From Myxococcales bacterium (lineage in GTDB: Bacteria > Myxococcota > Polyangia > Polyangiales > Polyangiaceae): a stretch of DNA of 30,089 nt. Position 1 is the stretch's first letter. Each line of letters opens with the position of its first letter. The position numbers and the translations under genes are program-made. Positions 19,692 to 28,690 of this stretch are shown in pieces. The notes below the pieces were generated by a model, which searched no databases, was not told the DNA's origin, and saw nothing but the letters and a program-made list of their open reading frames with translations. The stretch spans positions 1 through 30,089 of the forward strand of contig PLXW01000132.1 in assembly GCA_003151595.1 (NCBI GenBank). The letters run 5' to 3'.

Positions 19692-22214
19692 ATGCGCCCC
19701 GTGAGCTCCGCCATCCCGCCTGCGATGACACGTGCGCTTCGCGTGAGCGGCCTCGCGCGCCTTTCGCGGGCGCTGGGGGGCATGAGCGCGGTCGTGGCGG
19801 CGCTCGTCTGGTCGCGCACGCACGTGCCGCCGATGGTCGAGCGGTGGCTCCTCAAGCATCGCCCGACGCTCTTTCCGGAGTCGTGGGATCCGAAGCCGAC
19901 GCAGACCGATCTCGACATCGCGCACACGCAGCCGCACGCCTTCACGTTGATCCTGGTCGCCGTGATGGTCGCGGCGGGCGCGTGGTTCGCGGTCGACGCT
20001 CTTCTCGGCCGCTGGCGGGTGACGCGCCTCGTTGCGCTGGGGCTCGGTCCCGTGGCCGCGATCGCGGCCGTCAGGTTCGCGTGGCGCGCGTCTCCGTTCC
20101 TCGGCCAGACCTCCGCGATGGCCGTCGTCCTCGGCGCGTTCCTCTTCGCGGCCGAGGATCGCGGCGGACGCCCTCTCGCCCGGTCACCCGAGCCGGCGCG
20201 GCAGGTCTCGCTCGCATCGGTCCTGGTCGCGGAGGCGCTCTGCGTCGGTTGGGGGATCTGGCTCACGTGCTGGAGCGTCTTCGGCATCACGACGATCGTC
20301 TTGCTCTTCGCGCTCGCCGTCGTCGCGGCGTTCCGCGCAGCGCGGCTCCTGGCCCTCCCCGAGGGGGTGCAGGCGCTCGAGCGCGAAGCCATCGTCGGCG
20401 CGCCTCTCCTGGCGCTTCCGATGATCGGCCTCGTGCGCGACCCCTCGCTCCGCTGGCTCGCGGTCGCCGCCGGCGCGAGCCTCGTGCTCTACGTGCTCTC
20501 GAAGCGCCTCACGTTGCAGCCGGGGACGAGGTCGCGCGCGATCGCCGTCCGCATGCTGGCGTCGTTCGCCGCGACGTGGGCCGTTCTCGCCTTCGTGATC
20601 GTCCCCATGCGCTTCCGCGAGCTCGGCGACGTGAACCACTTCGCCCACGAGGGGCAGCACCTCGGATGGATCAACAGCGTCAGCTTCGGCAAGCTGATGA
20701 TGGCCGACGCGAGCTTCATCTACGGCCCGCTTCGCGAGTATCTCCTCGCGCTCTACTGCGCCGTCTCGGGCATGACGTTCGAGCACGCGCGCGAGGCGCA
20801 CATCGTGGCGAATCTCGCGGGGGTCGCGCTCATGCTCTACGTCGGCTGGCGCATCGCGCGCGGTCGGCCGTGGCTGCATTTCTGGTGGGCGTACATCCTC
20901 GTCTGCCAGACGCAGATCTACTTTCTCATCAGCTACCGGAGCGAGTTGAGCTTCGGATGGGTCGACCTCGCGCGCGAAGGGTTCGCGTCGCTGGCGCTCA
21001 TCGGAGGCATCGACGCCGTCACGTCGGCGGCCCCCAGCGGCACCTGGCGCGCGCTCTTGCGCGACAACCGGAAGCTCGCGCTGTGGGGCGCCTTCTGCGG
21101 CCTCGCCACGCTCTACAGCCAGGACTACGGGCCGTGCGCGTTCGGCTCCGTCGGCCTCGCCATCGGCGCCGACAGCTTCCTGCGGCGCGGCCTGGGCGGC
21201 GTCGGCGCGCGCATCCTCCGCTCGTTGCGGCTCGCCAGCGCGTGGACGCTGGGGCTGCTCGCGACCATCGCGCTCTTCTTCCTCGTCTATGCGCTCTTCG
21301 GAAAAGCGGGGCTGTGCGCACGGCGCATCATGACCTGGACGGGACTCCTCGTGTCCGGCGGATGGAGCGGCGGGCGCTTCCCGCTCGGCCCCGACTCGTT
21401 CCTGCAGTGGGGTGCGCTCTCGGCGCGCGACGATCACGGCAGTCGCTTCATCCAGTACGCCGTCCCGCCGCTCCTTTGCTTCCTGGGGGGCGCGGTCGTC
21501 GTGATGGCCGCGGTTCGTCGGGCGTGGTCGCCGCGAACCACGCTCCTCTTCTCGCTCTTCGCGTTCGCCGCGACGAGCGTGAGGCACGCCATGATCCGCA
21601 CCGACATCTTCCACGTGCGGTCCGACGGGCTCGCGTGCGTGCTCCTGTTCTTCGCGATCATGTGCGACGTCTGCGAGGTTCGCGTCCGTGTGGGGCGCCT
21701 GCGTCGCGAGCTCCCTCTCGGCGCGATCGTCTGCGCGATCGTGGCGTACGGCTGGACGGCGACCGAGGAGAGCTGGAACCCGCTGAAGGCGAAGCTCCAC
21801 GCCCTGGCCACGGGCGAGGAGTCGCCGTCGACCGGCGCTCGCTACGACAACCACGACGTGAAGCGCGCCGGCGACGTCAACGTCCCGGCCAACGTGAAGG
21901 CTCTCGTCGTTTACATCGGGAAGACGACGAAGCGAACGGACCCGGTCTGGGTCAGTACCGACTTCATCGGCGGCGGCGAGCTCGCCTTCGCGATCGCGCG
22001 GCGGAACCCGACCCCGTTCGACGTGGCCCACGAGCTCATCACGCACGCCGACCAGGCCGAGCTGCTCCACGTGCTCCAGACCGATCCGCCGACGGTCATC
22101 GTGGGCGAGTATTTCAACCTGGTGGGCAAGGACGTGAAGGACTACGTCGCCGCTCACTGGAAGGCCGAACCCGTGCCCGGTTACGGGAGTGTCCGCCGCT
22201 ACGAAGGGCGGTAA
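19692..22214 (+). CDS. Very large polytopic membrane protein, GT-C-like
   Basis: 840 residues from ATG 19692; ATG 19725 is an alternative and neither has a strong ribosome binding site. Some 12-14 hydrophobic helices run to about residue 690, then a soluble domain of 150 residues. A loop after helix 6 or so holds NHFAHEGQHLGWINSVSFG and FIYGPLREYLLALY, the aromatic/acidic pattern seen in GT-C enzymes, and GRFPLGPDSFLQWG occupies another loop. The C-terminal domain (NVKALVVYIGKTTKR, then ELITHADQAELLHVLQTDPPTVIVGEY) is of the sort found after the membrane part in arabinosyl/mannosyl GT-C proteins. Downstream of the first GT-C-like gene by 55 bp on the same strand and similar in plan but not in length. 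Function inferred only. Confidence 0.72.
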   Translation: MRPVSSAIPPAMTRALRVSGLARLSRALGGMSAVVAALVWSRTHVPPMVERWLLKHRPTLFPESWDPKPTQTDLDIAHTQPHAFTLILVAVMVAAGAWFAVDALLGRWRVTRLVALGLGPVAAIAAVRFAWRASPFLGQTSAMAVVLGAFLFAAEDRGGRPLARSPEPARQVSLASVLVAEALCVGWGIWLTCWSVFGITTIVLLFALAVVAAFRAARLLALPEGVQALEREAIVGAPLLALPMIGLVRDPSLRWLAVAAGASLVLYVLSKRLTLQPGTRSRAIAVRMLASFAATWAVLAFVIVPMRFRELGDVNHFAHEGQHLGWINSVSFGKLMMADASFIYGPLREYLLALYCAVSGMTFEHAREAHIVANLAGVALMLYVGWRIARGRPWLHFWWAYILVCQTQIYFLISYRSELSFGWVDLAREGFASLALIGGIDAVTSAAPSGTWRALLRDNRKLALWGAFCGLATLYSQDYGPCAFGSVGLAIGADSFLRRGLGGVGARILRSLRLASAWTLGLLATIALFFLVYALFGKAGLCARRIMTWTGLLVSGGWSGGRFPLGPDSFLQWGALSARDDHGSRFIQYAVPPLLCFLGGAVVVMAAVRRAWSPRTTLLFSLFAFAATSVRHAMIRTDIFHVRSDGLACVLLFFAIMCDVCEVRVRVGRLRRELPLGAIVCAIVAYGWTATEESWNPLKAKLHALATGEESPSTGARYDNHDVKRAGDVNVPANVKALVVYIGKTTKRTDPVWVSTDFIGGGELAFAIARRNPTPFDVAHELITHADQAELLHVLQTDPPTVIVGEYFNLVGKDVKDYVAAHWKAEPVPGYGSVRRYEGR

Positions 22215-22284
22215 GCGACCGCTCCGCGGGGGCGATTCCCTCGCGCTCCCACCGCGCAGTCGCGACCTCCCGCAGCGACTCCTC

Positions 22285-22308
22285 GCGCTCCGGACGCTCC
22301 GGGAGCGC
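22285..22308. terminator. Hairpin in the convergent gap
   Basis: GCGCTCC (22285-22291) pairs with GGAGCGC (22302-22308) around a 10-base loop, between the GT-C-like gene and the epimerase gene that face each other. No T-run. The rest of this 123-bp gap shows nothing else clear. Confidence 0.3.
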
Positions 22309-22337
22309 GTCCCGACACGTCCCCTCGCCGGCGGGGC

Positions 22338-23306
22338 TTATTCGCGCAGCAGGAACGGCGACGCTTCGAAGCCTCGCAGCGTCTCGACGATCGACTGCTC
22401 GATCGTCTTCGTCGGCGCCCAGCCGAGCGCGCGAATCCGCTTCGTATCGAGGAGGATCTTCGGCGAGTCGCCCACCCAGCCTCGCGCTCCGCCGCCGTAC
22501 TCGAGCTTCGGCTGGAGGCCCAGCGTGCGGCAGATGAGCGCGACGCTGTCTTTCACGGCGATCCACTCCTCGTGGCCGAGGTTGTAGATGCCGATGGGCT
22601 GGTCGACCGGGTGCTTGTCGATCGCCGTCATGATCGCGTTCGCGCAGTCGAGCACGTGCAAGTACGACTTCTGCTGGTTGCCGTCGCCCAGGATGGCGAG
22701 GCGCGTCGGGTCGCGACGGAGCTTCTTGTAGAAGTCGATGACGTGCCCGTGGGAGTAGCGCGGTCCGAGCAACGACACGAAGCGGAAGATCCAGACGCGG
22801 AATCCGTAGCCGAACGAGTACGCCGTGAGCAGCCCCTCGGCCGCGATCTTCGACGCTCCGTAGAGCGAAGTCTGCACCGGCATCGGCGCATTCTCGGGCG
22901 TGGGGAGGACGTCGGACTCGCCGTACGCCGAGCCCGTCGAGGAGAACGCGATCTTGGAGATGCCGTGCTTGCGCATCGCCTCCAGGACGTTCTGCGTGGC
23001 GATCACGTTCTGCTCGACGTCGCGGCGGGGGTGCAGGAGCCCGTCTTTGATGTCGGCGTTGGCCGCGAAGTGGAAGACGAAGTCATGACCGGCGAACACG
23101 CGGTCGAGCAACGCCTGGTCGAGGAGATCGCCCTCGACGAAGGTCACGCGCGCGTCGTTCGTGGGGACCAGCTGTCGGAACCCCGTCCCGAGGTTGTCGA
23201 TCACGGTGACCGCTGCGGCCCCGTCGGCCAGCAGCCGATCGACGACGTGGCTTCCCACGAATCCAGCCCCTCCGGTGACGATGAACCGGCCTCCTCGTTG
23301 TGACAC
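22338..23306 (-). CDS. NAD-dependent sugar epimerase/dehydratase (SDR family, GalE-like)
   Basis: 322 residues from GTG 23306. Extended SDR: NAD-binding GGAGFVGSH at 12-20, DNLGTG after beta-2, GDLLD at about 59-63, FHFAANADI, catalytic SSTGSAYGE (Ser123/Thr124 region) and YGASK with Tyr149 and Lys153. The FRFVSLLGPRYSHGHVIDFYKKL and DGNQQKSYLHVLDCANAI segments match UDP-sugar 4-epimerases and related dehydratases. It should interconvert an NDP-hexose (or heptose) in the cytoplasm to supply the locus. Sugar specificity cannot be read. It is the only minus-strand gene among the first block of the locus and starts back to back with the fusion gene, so the two could share control. Confidence 0.92.
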   Translation of the reverse strand: MSQRGGRFIVTGGAGFVGSHVVDRLLADGAAAVTVIDNLGTGFRQLVPTNDARVTFVEGDLLDQALLDRVFAGHDFVFHFAANADIKDGLLHPRRDVEQNVIATQNVLEAMRKHGISKIAFSSTGSAYGESDVLPTPENAPMPVQTSLYGASKIAAEGLLTAYSFGYGFRVWIFRFVSLLGPRYSHGHVIDFYKKLRRDPTRLAILGDGNQQKSYLHVLDCANAIMTAIDKHPVDQPIGIYNLGHEEWIAVKDSVALICRTLGLQPKLEYGGGARGWVGDSPKILLDTKRIRALGWAPTKTIEQSIVETLRGFEASPFLLRE

Positions 23307-23325
23307 GGAGTCCGACTAGCATAAT
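23298..23325 (+). promoter_or_regulatory. Predicted promoter of the fusion glycosyltransferase gene
   Basis: TTGTGA (23298-23303) and CATAAT (23320-23325) with a 16-bp spacer. Transcription would begin near 23332, which argues for translation from ATG 23358 over GTG 23334. It overlaps the start of the divergent epimerase gene. Confidence 0.4.
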
Positions 23326-23357
23326 GGTCTGGGGTGGTCTACATCCCCCGAAACCCG

Positions 23358-24995
23358 ATGGAACCGCTAAGAGCAGCCAGCGCCGCGCGCTCCTTCGCTT
23401 TCGAGCCGACCCCGTCGGTCGAGGCTTCGCGCCGCCACGGGCGCTACGTCGACTGCCCCGTGTGTCGCACAGATCACTCGGAGTACCTCTTCAGCAACGT
23501 CGGCGTGCGCTTCGTCCGCTGCCGGACGTGCGCGATGGTCTACGTCAATCCGGTCACGCAGGCGGGCCCCAACTGGTTCGACATCGACACCATCGGGCAG
23601 TTCCACGAGGCGCGTGACCGCGAGCTGTTTCAAGAGAGCTTCGAGCGGTTCCTCGAGCGCATCGCGGCGCGCTACGAACAGATCGAAGGTCATCCGCTCC
23701 GGAAGACCGTCCTCTTCGGGCGGTTCCAGCGCGACATGCGCGACTTGGCGGTCGCGAAGCGCATCGGGCTCGAGGTCGTCGAGGTCGACGACGCCGCGTT
23801 CCGCGATCTCCACGAGCGATCGGAGATCGAGTGGGCGCGCAAACACTTCGGCCCCGACGTTCAGCTGGTCGTGTTGGCCGAGACGCTCGAAGCGTGCAGT
23901 GAGCCGGCAGCCTTCGTCGAGCGCCTGGCGGCGATGCTCCCGCCCCGCGCCTGGATCGCCGCGACGTACTCCAATGCGCAGTCGTATCCGGCGCGCCTGC
24001 TTCGCCGCTTCTGGCCCGCGTTCTTCGACGTGAAGAGCTGCTTCTTCAACACGAACACCATGACCGCGCTCCTGTCGCGGTCGGGGTATGTCTTGACCCA
24101 GCAGTTCGCCTACCCTGTGACTCAGACCGTCGGGTATCTGTTCGACCGCATCTCGCAGAAGATCCCACTGACGGGTCTGGCGCGGCGTTCCCCGGTAGCC
24201 GACCTCAAGACGCCGCTCCGCACCGGCGCGCACGCCGCCGTCTTTCGCCGCCCTCCGCAGGGAGCCTCGGCGTCCACCGAGATGCTGTCGATCGTCTTTC
24301 CGGTCTTCAACGAGGCCCGCTACGTCGCTCAGGTCATCGAGGCGATCCTGGCCAAGGAGCTCCGCATCAAGAAGGAGCTCGTGATCGTCGAGAGCAACAG
24401 CACCGACGGCACGCGCGAGATCGTGCAGCGCTTCCAGGGGCGCCCGGGCGTGACGATCGTCCTGGAGGACAAGCCCGGCGGGAAGGGGCACGCAGTCAAG
24501 ACGGGGCTCAAGGCCATCAAGGGCACGATCGTGCTGATTCAGGACGCCGACTTCGAATACGACATCGAAGACTACGACGCGCTCCTGGAGCCGATTCTCC
24601 AGCACCGCGCCGCGTTCGTGCTCGGCTCGCGGTCGCTCGGCCTCGACGACTGGAAGGTGCGGCGCTTCGAAGGGAGCCCGGCCAAGCGCGTGATGTTGAA
24701 CGCTGCGCAGGTCGCCTTCGCGCACACGTTCAACGTGCTCTACCAGCAGCGCATCACCGACGTGAACACCATGTTCAAGGTGTTCCGCGCCGAGTGCCTG
24801 GAGGGGCTCGACCTCGAGAGCAACGGCTTCAACCTGGACATCGAGCTGGCGTGCAAGCTCGTGAAGAACGGGAACGCGCCGATCGAGGTCCCGGTGAACT
24901 ACGTGGCGCGCGGCTTCGAAGAGGGGAAGAAGATCAGCTTCATCCGCGACGCGCTCCCCTCGTATGCGGCGTTCTTCAAATATCGGTTCAAATGA
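23358..24995 (+). CDS. Fusion: zinc ribbon + degenerate methyltransferase-like domain + family 2 glycosyltransferase
   Basis: 545 residues from ATG 23358 (GTG 23334 would add eight residues). Part 1: a zinc ribbon with Cys33/Cys36 and Cys55/Cys58 (CPVC, CRTC), of the type found in front of class I SAM methyltransferases. Part 2 (about 85-300): order and late motifs follow such a methyltransferase (LVVLAETLEACSEPAAFVERLAAMLPP as post-II region), but the glycine-rich SAM loop is replaced by KTVLFGRFQRDMRD, so SAM binding is doubtful. Part 3 (about 310-545): a GT-A glycosyltransferase with SIVFPVFNEARYV, IVESNSTDGT, and IQDADFEYD carrying the metal-binding DxD; it resembles dolichyl-phosphate glycosyltransferases. 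There is no membrane helix. It overlaps the next methyltransferase gene by ATGA. The GT2 half is firm, the methyltransferase origin of the middle is inference. Confidence 0.85.
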   Translation: MEPLRAASAARSFAFEPTPSVEASRRHGRYVDCPVCRTDHSEYLFSNVGVRFVRCRTCAMVYVNPVTQAGPNWFDIDTIGQFHEARDRELFQESFERFLERIAARYEQIEGHPLRKTVLFGRFQRDMRDLAVAKRIGLEVVEVDDAAFRDLHERSEIEWARKHFGPDVQLVVLAETLEACSEPAAFVERLAAMLPPRAWIAATYSNAQSYPARLLRRFWPAFFDVKSCFFNTNTMTALLSRSGYVLTQQFAYPVTQTVGYLFDRISQKIPLTGLARRSPVADLKTPLRTGAHAAVFRRPPQGASASTEMLSIVFPVFNEARYVAQVIEAILAKELRIKKELVIVESNSTDGTREIVQRFQGRPGVTIVLEDKPGGKGHAVKTGLKAIKGTIVLIQDADFEYDIEDYDALLEPILQHRAAFVLGSRSLGLDDWKVRRFEGSPAKRVMLNAAQVAFAHTFNVLYQQRITDVNTMFKVFRAECLEGLDLESNGFNLDIELACKLVKNGNAPIEVPVNYVARGFEEGKKISFIRDALPSYAAFFKYRFK

Positions 24996-25798
24996 GCGTG
25001 AGCGGGATCGAGTCACACTGGGGAGCATCGGCCGTCGACATCTCGAAGTGGGACCTTCCCGCGCTGAAGGCGTCGTACCTCGTCGCGAACGGACCGAGCG
25101 TCGGGCGCGTGTGCGAAGTCGGTAGCGGCGACGGCAAGCTCCTGCGGACGCTTCATCGCGCGCGGCCCGAGCTCGAGCTCTTCGGCTGCGACGTGCGCGC
25201 GCCGCGCAAGCCGCCGGAGGTCTACTCGTTTCGACTGATCGAAAAGGAGCGCCTTCCGTTCGATGATTCCTCACTCGAAGGCGCGATCGTCTTCGACGTC
25301 CTGGAGCACGTGCCCGATCCCTCGCGCACGCTGTCCGAGGTCGCGCGCGTCTTGAAGCCGGGCGGCACGTTCGTCGCCTTCGTCCCCATCGAAGGCCAAG
25401 CCGTCTCTTGGTACTCGGTCTATCGGCGCCTGTTCGGTGACGATACGTACATCGAGACCAAAGAGCACATTCAATCGTTCTCGCGCGACGGCCTGCGCGC
25501 TCTGGTCGAGCGCGACTTCACCGTCGTGAACATGTCGTACGCCTACCATGCCTTCGGACAGTGGATGGACGCGTCGTTCTTCGCCGCCGCGAAGCTGAAG
25601 AGCGTGCGCAAGTTCTGGTGGAACGACAACGTCTACTACAACGACACTCCCAGGGACTCGAACCCGAGCCTGGTCTCCCGCGCGCTCAACGGGCTCTTGC
25701 GCCTGGGCAACGCGGCCGCGTTCGCGGAGTCTCGGTTGCTCGAGAACGTGCCGTTCTCGTCGGCGGGCGTGCTGTTCGTGGCGCGCGTGCGGAAGTAG
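24992..25798 (+). CDS. Class I SAM-dependent methyltransferase
   Basis: 268 residues. The start ATG 24992 overlaps the stop of the fusion gene as ATGA; a longer upstream reading frame is a shadow of that gene. SAM-binding loop VCEVGSGDGKLL (40-51), acidic motif II GCDVR, then GAIVFDVLEHVPDPSRTLSEVARVLKPGGTF, the motif IV/V block of Methyltransf_11 enzymes. The C-terminal 100 residues (FFAAAKLKSVRKFWWNDNVYYND) are specific and might bind a glycan or lipid acceptor. Translational coupling with a glycosyltransferase whose own methyltransferase-like domain looks dead suggests that this protein may provide the missing activity. Likely sugar O-methylation or C-methylation; substrate unknown. Confidence 0.88.
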   Translation: MSVSGIESHWGASAVDISKWDLPALKASYLVANGPSVGRVCEVGSGDGKLLRTLHRARPELELFGCDVRAPRKPPEVYSFRLIEKERLPFDDSSLEGAIVFDVLEHVPDPSRTLSEVARVLKPGGTFVAFVPIEGQAVSWYSVYRRLFGDDTYIETKEHIQSFSRDGLRALVERDFTVVNMSYAYHAFGQWMDASFFAAAKLKSVRKFWWNDNVYYNDTPRDSNPSLVSRALNGLLRLGNAAAFAESRLLENVPFSSAGVLFVARVRK

Positions 25799-25812
25799 CG
25801 GCCGCTCGCGAG

Positions 25813-25940
25813 CCCTCACCCCCAGCGATGCGGCACGGGTCGCGCGTCCCCTCTCCCGCAAGGGGAGAGGGGAAATCAGTAGCCCTCTCCCCTTGCGGGA
25901 GAGGGTTCGCTGGAACAGCGGGCGACGCGGTGGGTGAGGG
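25813..25940. repeat. Composite palindromic repeat, second copy
   Basis: Outer arms CCCTCACCC (from 25813) and GGGTGAGGG (25932-25940), with two inner hairpins of the same CCCTCTCCC/GGGAGAGGG type (25848-25872 with a 10-bp stem and 25883-25905 with a 9-bp stem). Compared with the copy at 14996-15091 the hairpins are kept while the linkers differ and are longer. It fills the gap after the methyltransferase gene and ahead of the convergent membrane-protein gene. Confidence 0.85.
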
Positions 25941-25979
25941 CACGCGGCGGAAGTTCGATTGAAGCGAGGATTGCTTAGG

Positions 25980-27965
25980 TCACTTCACCTTGCGGTAGAA
26001 GCTCCCCCAGTTCTCGATGTTGGCCACGGCGACGACCTCCCATTGAGGGTCCGCCTTCAGGGCCGCGAGCATGGGGTCGGCGTGGGTCATGTAGATCCAG
26101 GTCGCGTGGGCCTGCTCAGCTTGAGCGATGAAATCGGGGCCGTCCGGGATCCAAATGATCTTGTTGGAGAAGTGATCGTTCCAGAAGATGGAGGGGAAGT
26201 TGCCGAAGCTCGTCGGGAACGCGAGCACCGAGCCGCTCACCTGTTCGCGCTCGCGCGCCACGCCGGCTTCCGTCGTCACGCACGAGCCGATGGTCATCCA
26301 CGAGTCGGTGAAGGCCTTCGCCGGGCTCGATTCCCGCGCGGGATAGGGAATCTCCATCAGCTTCACCAGATCGACAGGACCTACCCAGAACCGCTCGCAC
26401 CAGAAGTTCCCGGCGATGCCGCCGAGGATGGTGACGGCCACGACCCCTTCGGTCAGCCGCCGGAAGTGGCCCCGCCCCGAGACCCAGGCGCAGAGCATCA
26501 TCATCATGGCCGCGGTGCCATTGTGATAACGCGAGCTCCAGCGCGCGGTGGAGAGCCAGTAGGCGATGACGATGGGCACGACCACGAACGCCGCGATGCG
26601 CGTCTCGCGCGAGACGCGCCAGCGGGGTTGCACGAACACGCCGCTCAAGAGGTGGCGGAGGCTCCCCAGCACGGCGAGGATGCCGGCGATCGTCGCCAGC
26701 GGCCACACCAGCCAGATCACGCCAAAGCCGTAGTCGTGGATCTTGTGGTAGTGCCACCTCGTCCACGAGTAGGACGCCGAGTACGCGTCCTTGAAGAACT
26801 GTGACCATGGCAGGTTGAGATCGAGGCCGTCCTTCGATCCCATGCCCGGCTCGTTCGGCTCGAAGATGCCCGGCCAGTGAATGTTGTACTTGGGGATGTC
26901 GAGCTTCAGATCCGGCCAGAACGGGTTGTGGAAGACGAGGTAGTTCCGGAGGTACACACTCGCGGCCATGCCGCCGACGAGGACGGTGGCGAACGCGCTT
27001 ACGGCGAAGACGGGGCGCCACCCGTACTGCTTGCTCGCGAGGAGTCGGATGAGCGCAATCACGAGGATGATGGGCGCCAGGATGAGCCCTTGAGGCTTGG
27101 TCCCGACGAGGAGCGTCGCCGAGAGCGCGCAGATCACCGCATGGCGCATGCGCATGACGGGCGGGGTCGCGAACAGCAGCGTCGCCAGCGTCACCCACGC
27201 GAAGTTGTTGTCGATGTAGAGGCTCTGAAGCTCCTGCGTCGTCGCCGGCATGAGGAGCATCGCAGCTCCCCAGCCCATCGACGTGACCTTGTCTTCCGAG
27301 ACGCGGCGCGCGAGCGCATACATCGAGAGGATCATCAAGAGCCCGACGAGGCAGCTCTGGAGATCGATGAGCCGGCGATCGGTGAAGATCGTGAACCAGA
27401 GCGCCGTCATCTCGGCCACCTTGGGATAGCCGTTCAACTTCTGGACGCCGTTGAGGAGCGGGAGGTCGATGACCTGGAGGCTGTGCGTCTGGATCGCCCA
27501 GCCGACGATCGGCTCGTGGTACCAGAGCGCATCCCACCCGCGCCACGACGGGAGCCAGTACGAGGCGAACGTCTCGTAGGCGACGACCATGAGCGCGAAG
27601 AGGAGGCCGAACCAGACGAGGCTCCCGGCTCTCCACGCCAGACGGAGCCCGTCGCTCGGCATGCGCACGAAACGCAGGAACGTTCGCCACGTCTCCCGCG
27701 CGCGCTCCTTCCGCCGCTTCCCTAGCGCGGCGAAGAAGACCACCCCCGAGAGCGCGGCGCTCGTGCATGCGAGCCACGGTGCGGTGAGTCGGTGGCAGCT
27801 CCCGAGCCCGTAGATCGACGAGAGGACGATCGCGTTCCAGACGATGATCGCCGCCATCGCCGACTCGGCGCGCCCCTCGAAGCGGACGCGCACGGTCACG
27901 GCGATCGACGCCGCGCACGCGAGGAGACTGAGGACCGAGACTAGGGTGAGGCCTGCCCAGAACAT
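25980..27965 (-). CDS. Polytopic membrane protein, GT-C glycosyltransferase-like
   Basis: 661 residues from ATG 27965. About 11-13 hydrophobic helices; the first large loop carries SWRGWDALWYHEPIVGWA, an Asp/Tyr/His/Glu pattern like the acidic catalytic loop of GT-C enzymes, followed by LNGVQKLNGYPKVAEM. A second long loop (HWPGIFEPNEPGMGSKDG, then WSQFFKDAYSA) is rich in aromatic and acidic residues. The C-terminal soluble 110 residues end NIENWGSFYRKVK. It is the third protein of this plan in the locus, oriented opposite to the other two and downstream of a methyltransferase gene on its own strand. Probable role: transfer of a lipid-linked sugar at the periplasmic side. Flippase or polymerase functions (Wzy-like) cannot be excluded. 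Confidence 0.72.
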   Translation of the reverse strand: MFWAGLTLVSVLSLLACAASIAVTVRVRFEGRAESAMAAIIVWNAIVLSSIYGLGSCHRLTAPWLACTSAALSGVVFFAALGKRRKERARETWRTFLRFVRMPSDGLRLAWRAGSLVWFGLLFALMVVAYETFASYWLPSWRGWDALWYHEPIVGWAIQTHSLQVIDLPLLNGVQKLNGYPKVAEMTALWFTIFTDRRLIDLQSCLVGLLMILSMYALARRVSEDKVTSMGWGAAMLLMPATTQELQSLYIDNNFAWVTLATLLFATPPVMRMRHAVICALSATLLVGTKPQGLILAPIILVIALIRLLASKQYGWRPVFAVSAFATVLVGGMAASVYLRNYLVFHNPFWPDLKLDIPKYNIHWPGIFEPNEPGMGSKDGLDLNLPWSQFFKDAYSASYSWTRWHYHKIHDYGFGVIWLVWPLATIAGILAVLGSLRHLLSGVFVQPRWRVSRETRIAAFVVVPIVIAYWLSTARWSSRYHNGTAAMMMMLCAWVSGRGHFRRLTEGVVAVTILGGIAGNFWCERFWVGPVDLVKLMEIPYPARESSPAKAFTDSWMTIGSCVTTEAGVAREREQVSGSVLAFPTSFGNFPSIFWNDHFSNKIIWIPDGPDFIAQAEQAHATWIYMTHADPMLAALKADPQWEVVAVANIENWGSFYRKVK

Positions 27966-28005
27966 GGTTGTTGGAGAGCGATGGGAGGCTCCGGCCCCGC
28001 GAGTC

Positions 28006-28638
28006 TCAGTCGGGCACGCGGCACGCGGCGTAGACGTTCAGCCCGAACTTGTGCGCGTCGCACTTGATCAAGCTCGGCTTGAACCCGCTCTCCACGGCGA
28101 GCCCCCAGAGGTCCATGGGGCTGTAGTAGTGCTTGTGGTCGTCGATCTCGGCCTTGCTCGTCCAGTTCAGACGAAAGGCCGCCGACTCCAGGATCGTCTT
28201 GCCGCGCCACGACGGCACGTTGAGGAACGCGACGCCGCCGGGGGCGAGCGTCCGCCGAATGTGCTCCACCGTCGCGCGCGGCTGCCAGAGGTGCTCGAGC
28301 ACGTTGTTGCAGACGACGATGTCGAGCGAGGCGTCCGGGACCTTCTCCAGCACCTGCGGGAGCGGGCCTTCGTACGGCGTGATCGACGGGTTGGCCTTCA
28401 GATCGTCAGCGAGAGAGATATCGACGAGCACGACGTGCGACGGCTCGCCGAGGATCTGCCGGATGAACCGAGCCTCGTGCCCGCAGCCGACGTCCCCGAT
28501 GCGCTTGCCGGCGAACGTCCCGACGTGACGGCGAATCTGCCATTTCGAAAGCGCCATACCGACGCGATCCATCAGCGAGATGCGGTAGTTGTCGCCGAAA
28601 CCCTTGGTGCGGTCGATGCCGCGATCAACTGTGCTCAT
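28006..28638 (-). CDS. Class I SAM-dependent methyltransferase, glycan-locus type
   Basis: 210 residues. SAM loop RIGDVGCGHEARFI (about 46-59), motif II VVLVDISL, then LDIVVCNNVLEHLWQPRATVEHIRRTLAPGGVAFLNVPS as the Methyltransf_11 core, and HKHYYSPMDLWGLAVESGF towards the end. The usual third glycine of GxGxG is replaced by a glutamate (GCGHE), but the DxGCG core is intact, so it is probably active. The head MSTVDRGIDRTKGFGDNYR is charged and soluble. It lies 40 bp upstream of the GT-C-like gene and 52 bp downstream of the transaldolase gene, all on the minus strand, which suggests a 4-gene operon starting with the GmhB-type gene. Substrate not predictable. Confidence 0.88.
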   Translation of the reverse strand: MSTVDRGIDRTKGFGDNYRISLMDRVGMALSKWQIRRHVGTFAGKRIGDVGCGHEARFIRQILGEPSHVVLVDISLADDLKANPSITPYEGPLPQVLEKVPDASLDIVVCNNVLEHLWQPRATVEHIRRTLAPGGVAFLNVPSWRGKTILESAAFRLNWTSKAEIDDHKHYYSPMDLWGLAVESGFKPSLIKCDAHKFGLNVYAACRVPD

Positions 28639-28690
28639 TCGCCGTCTTCCGATGCCGTCCGCCGGATCGTTGCTGCCGTGACGCCGGTGA

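Noticed and set aside
19646..22537. A 963-codon plus-strand frame across the large membrane protein gene and beyond
   Set aside because: Arg-rich nonsense that shares the region with an obvious polytopic membrane protein in another frame and runs into the end of the convergent epimerase gene.
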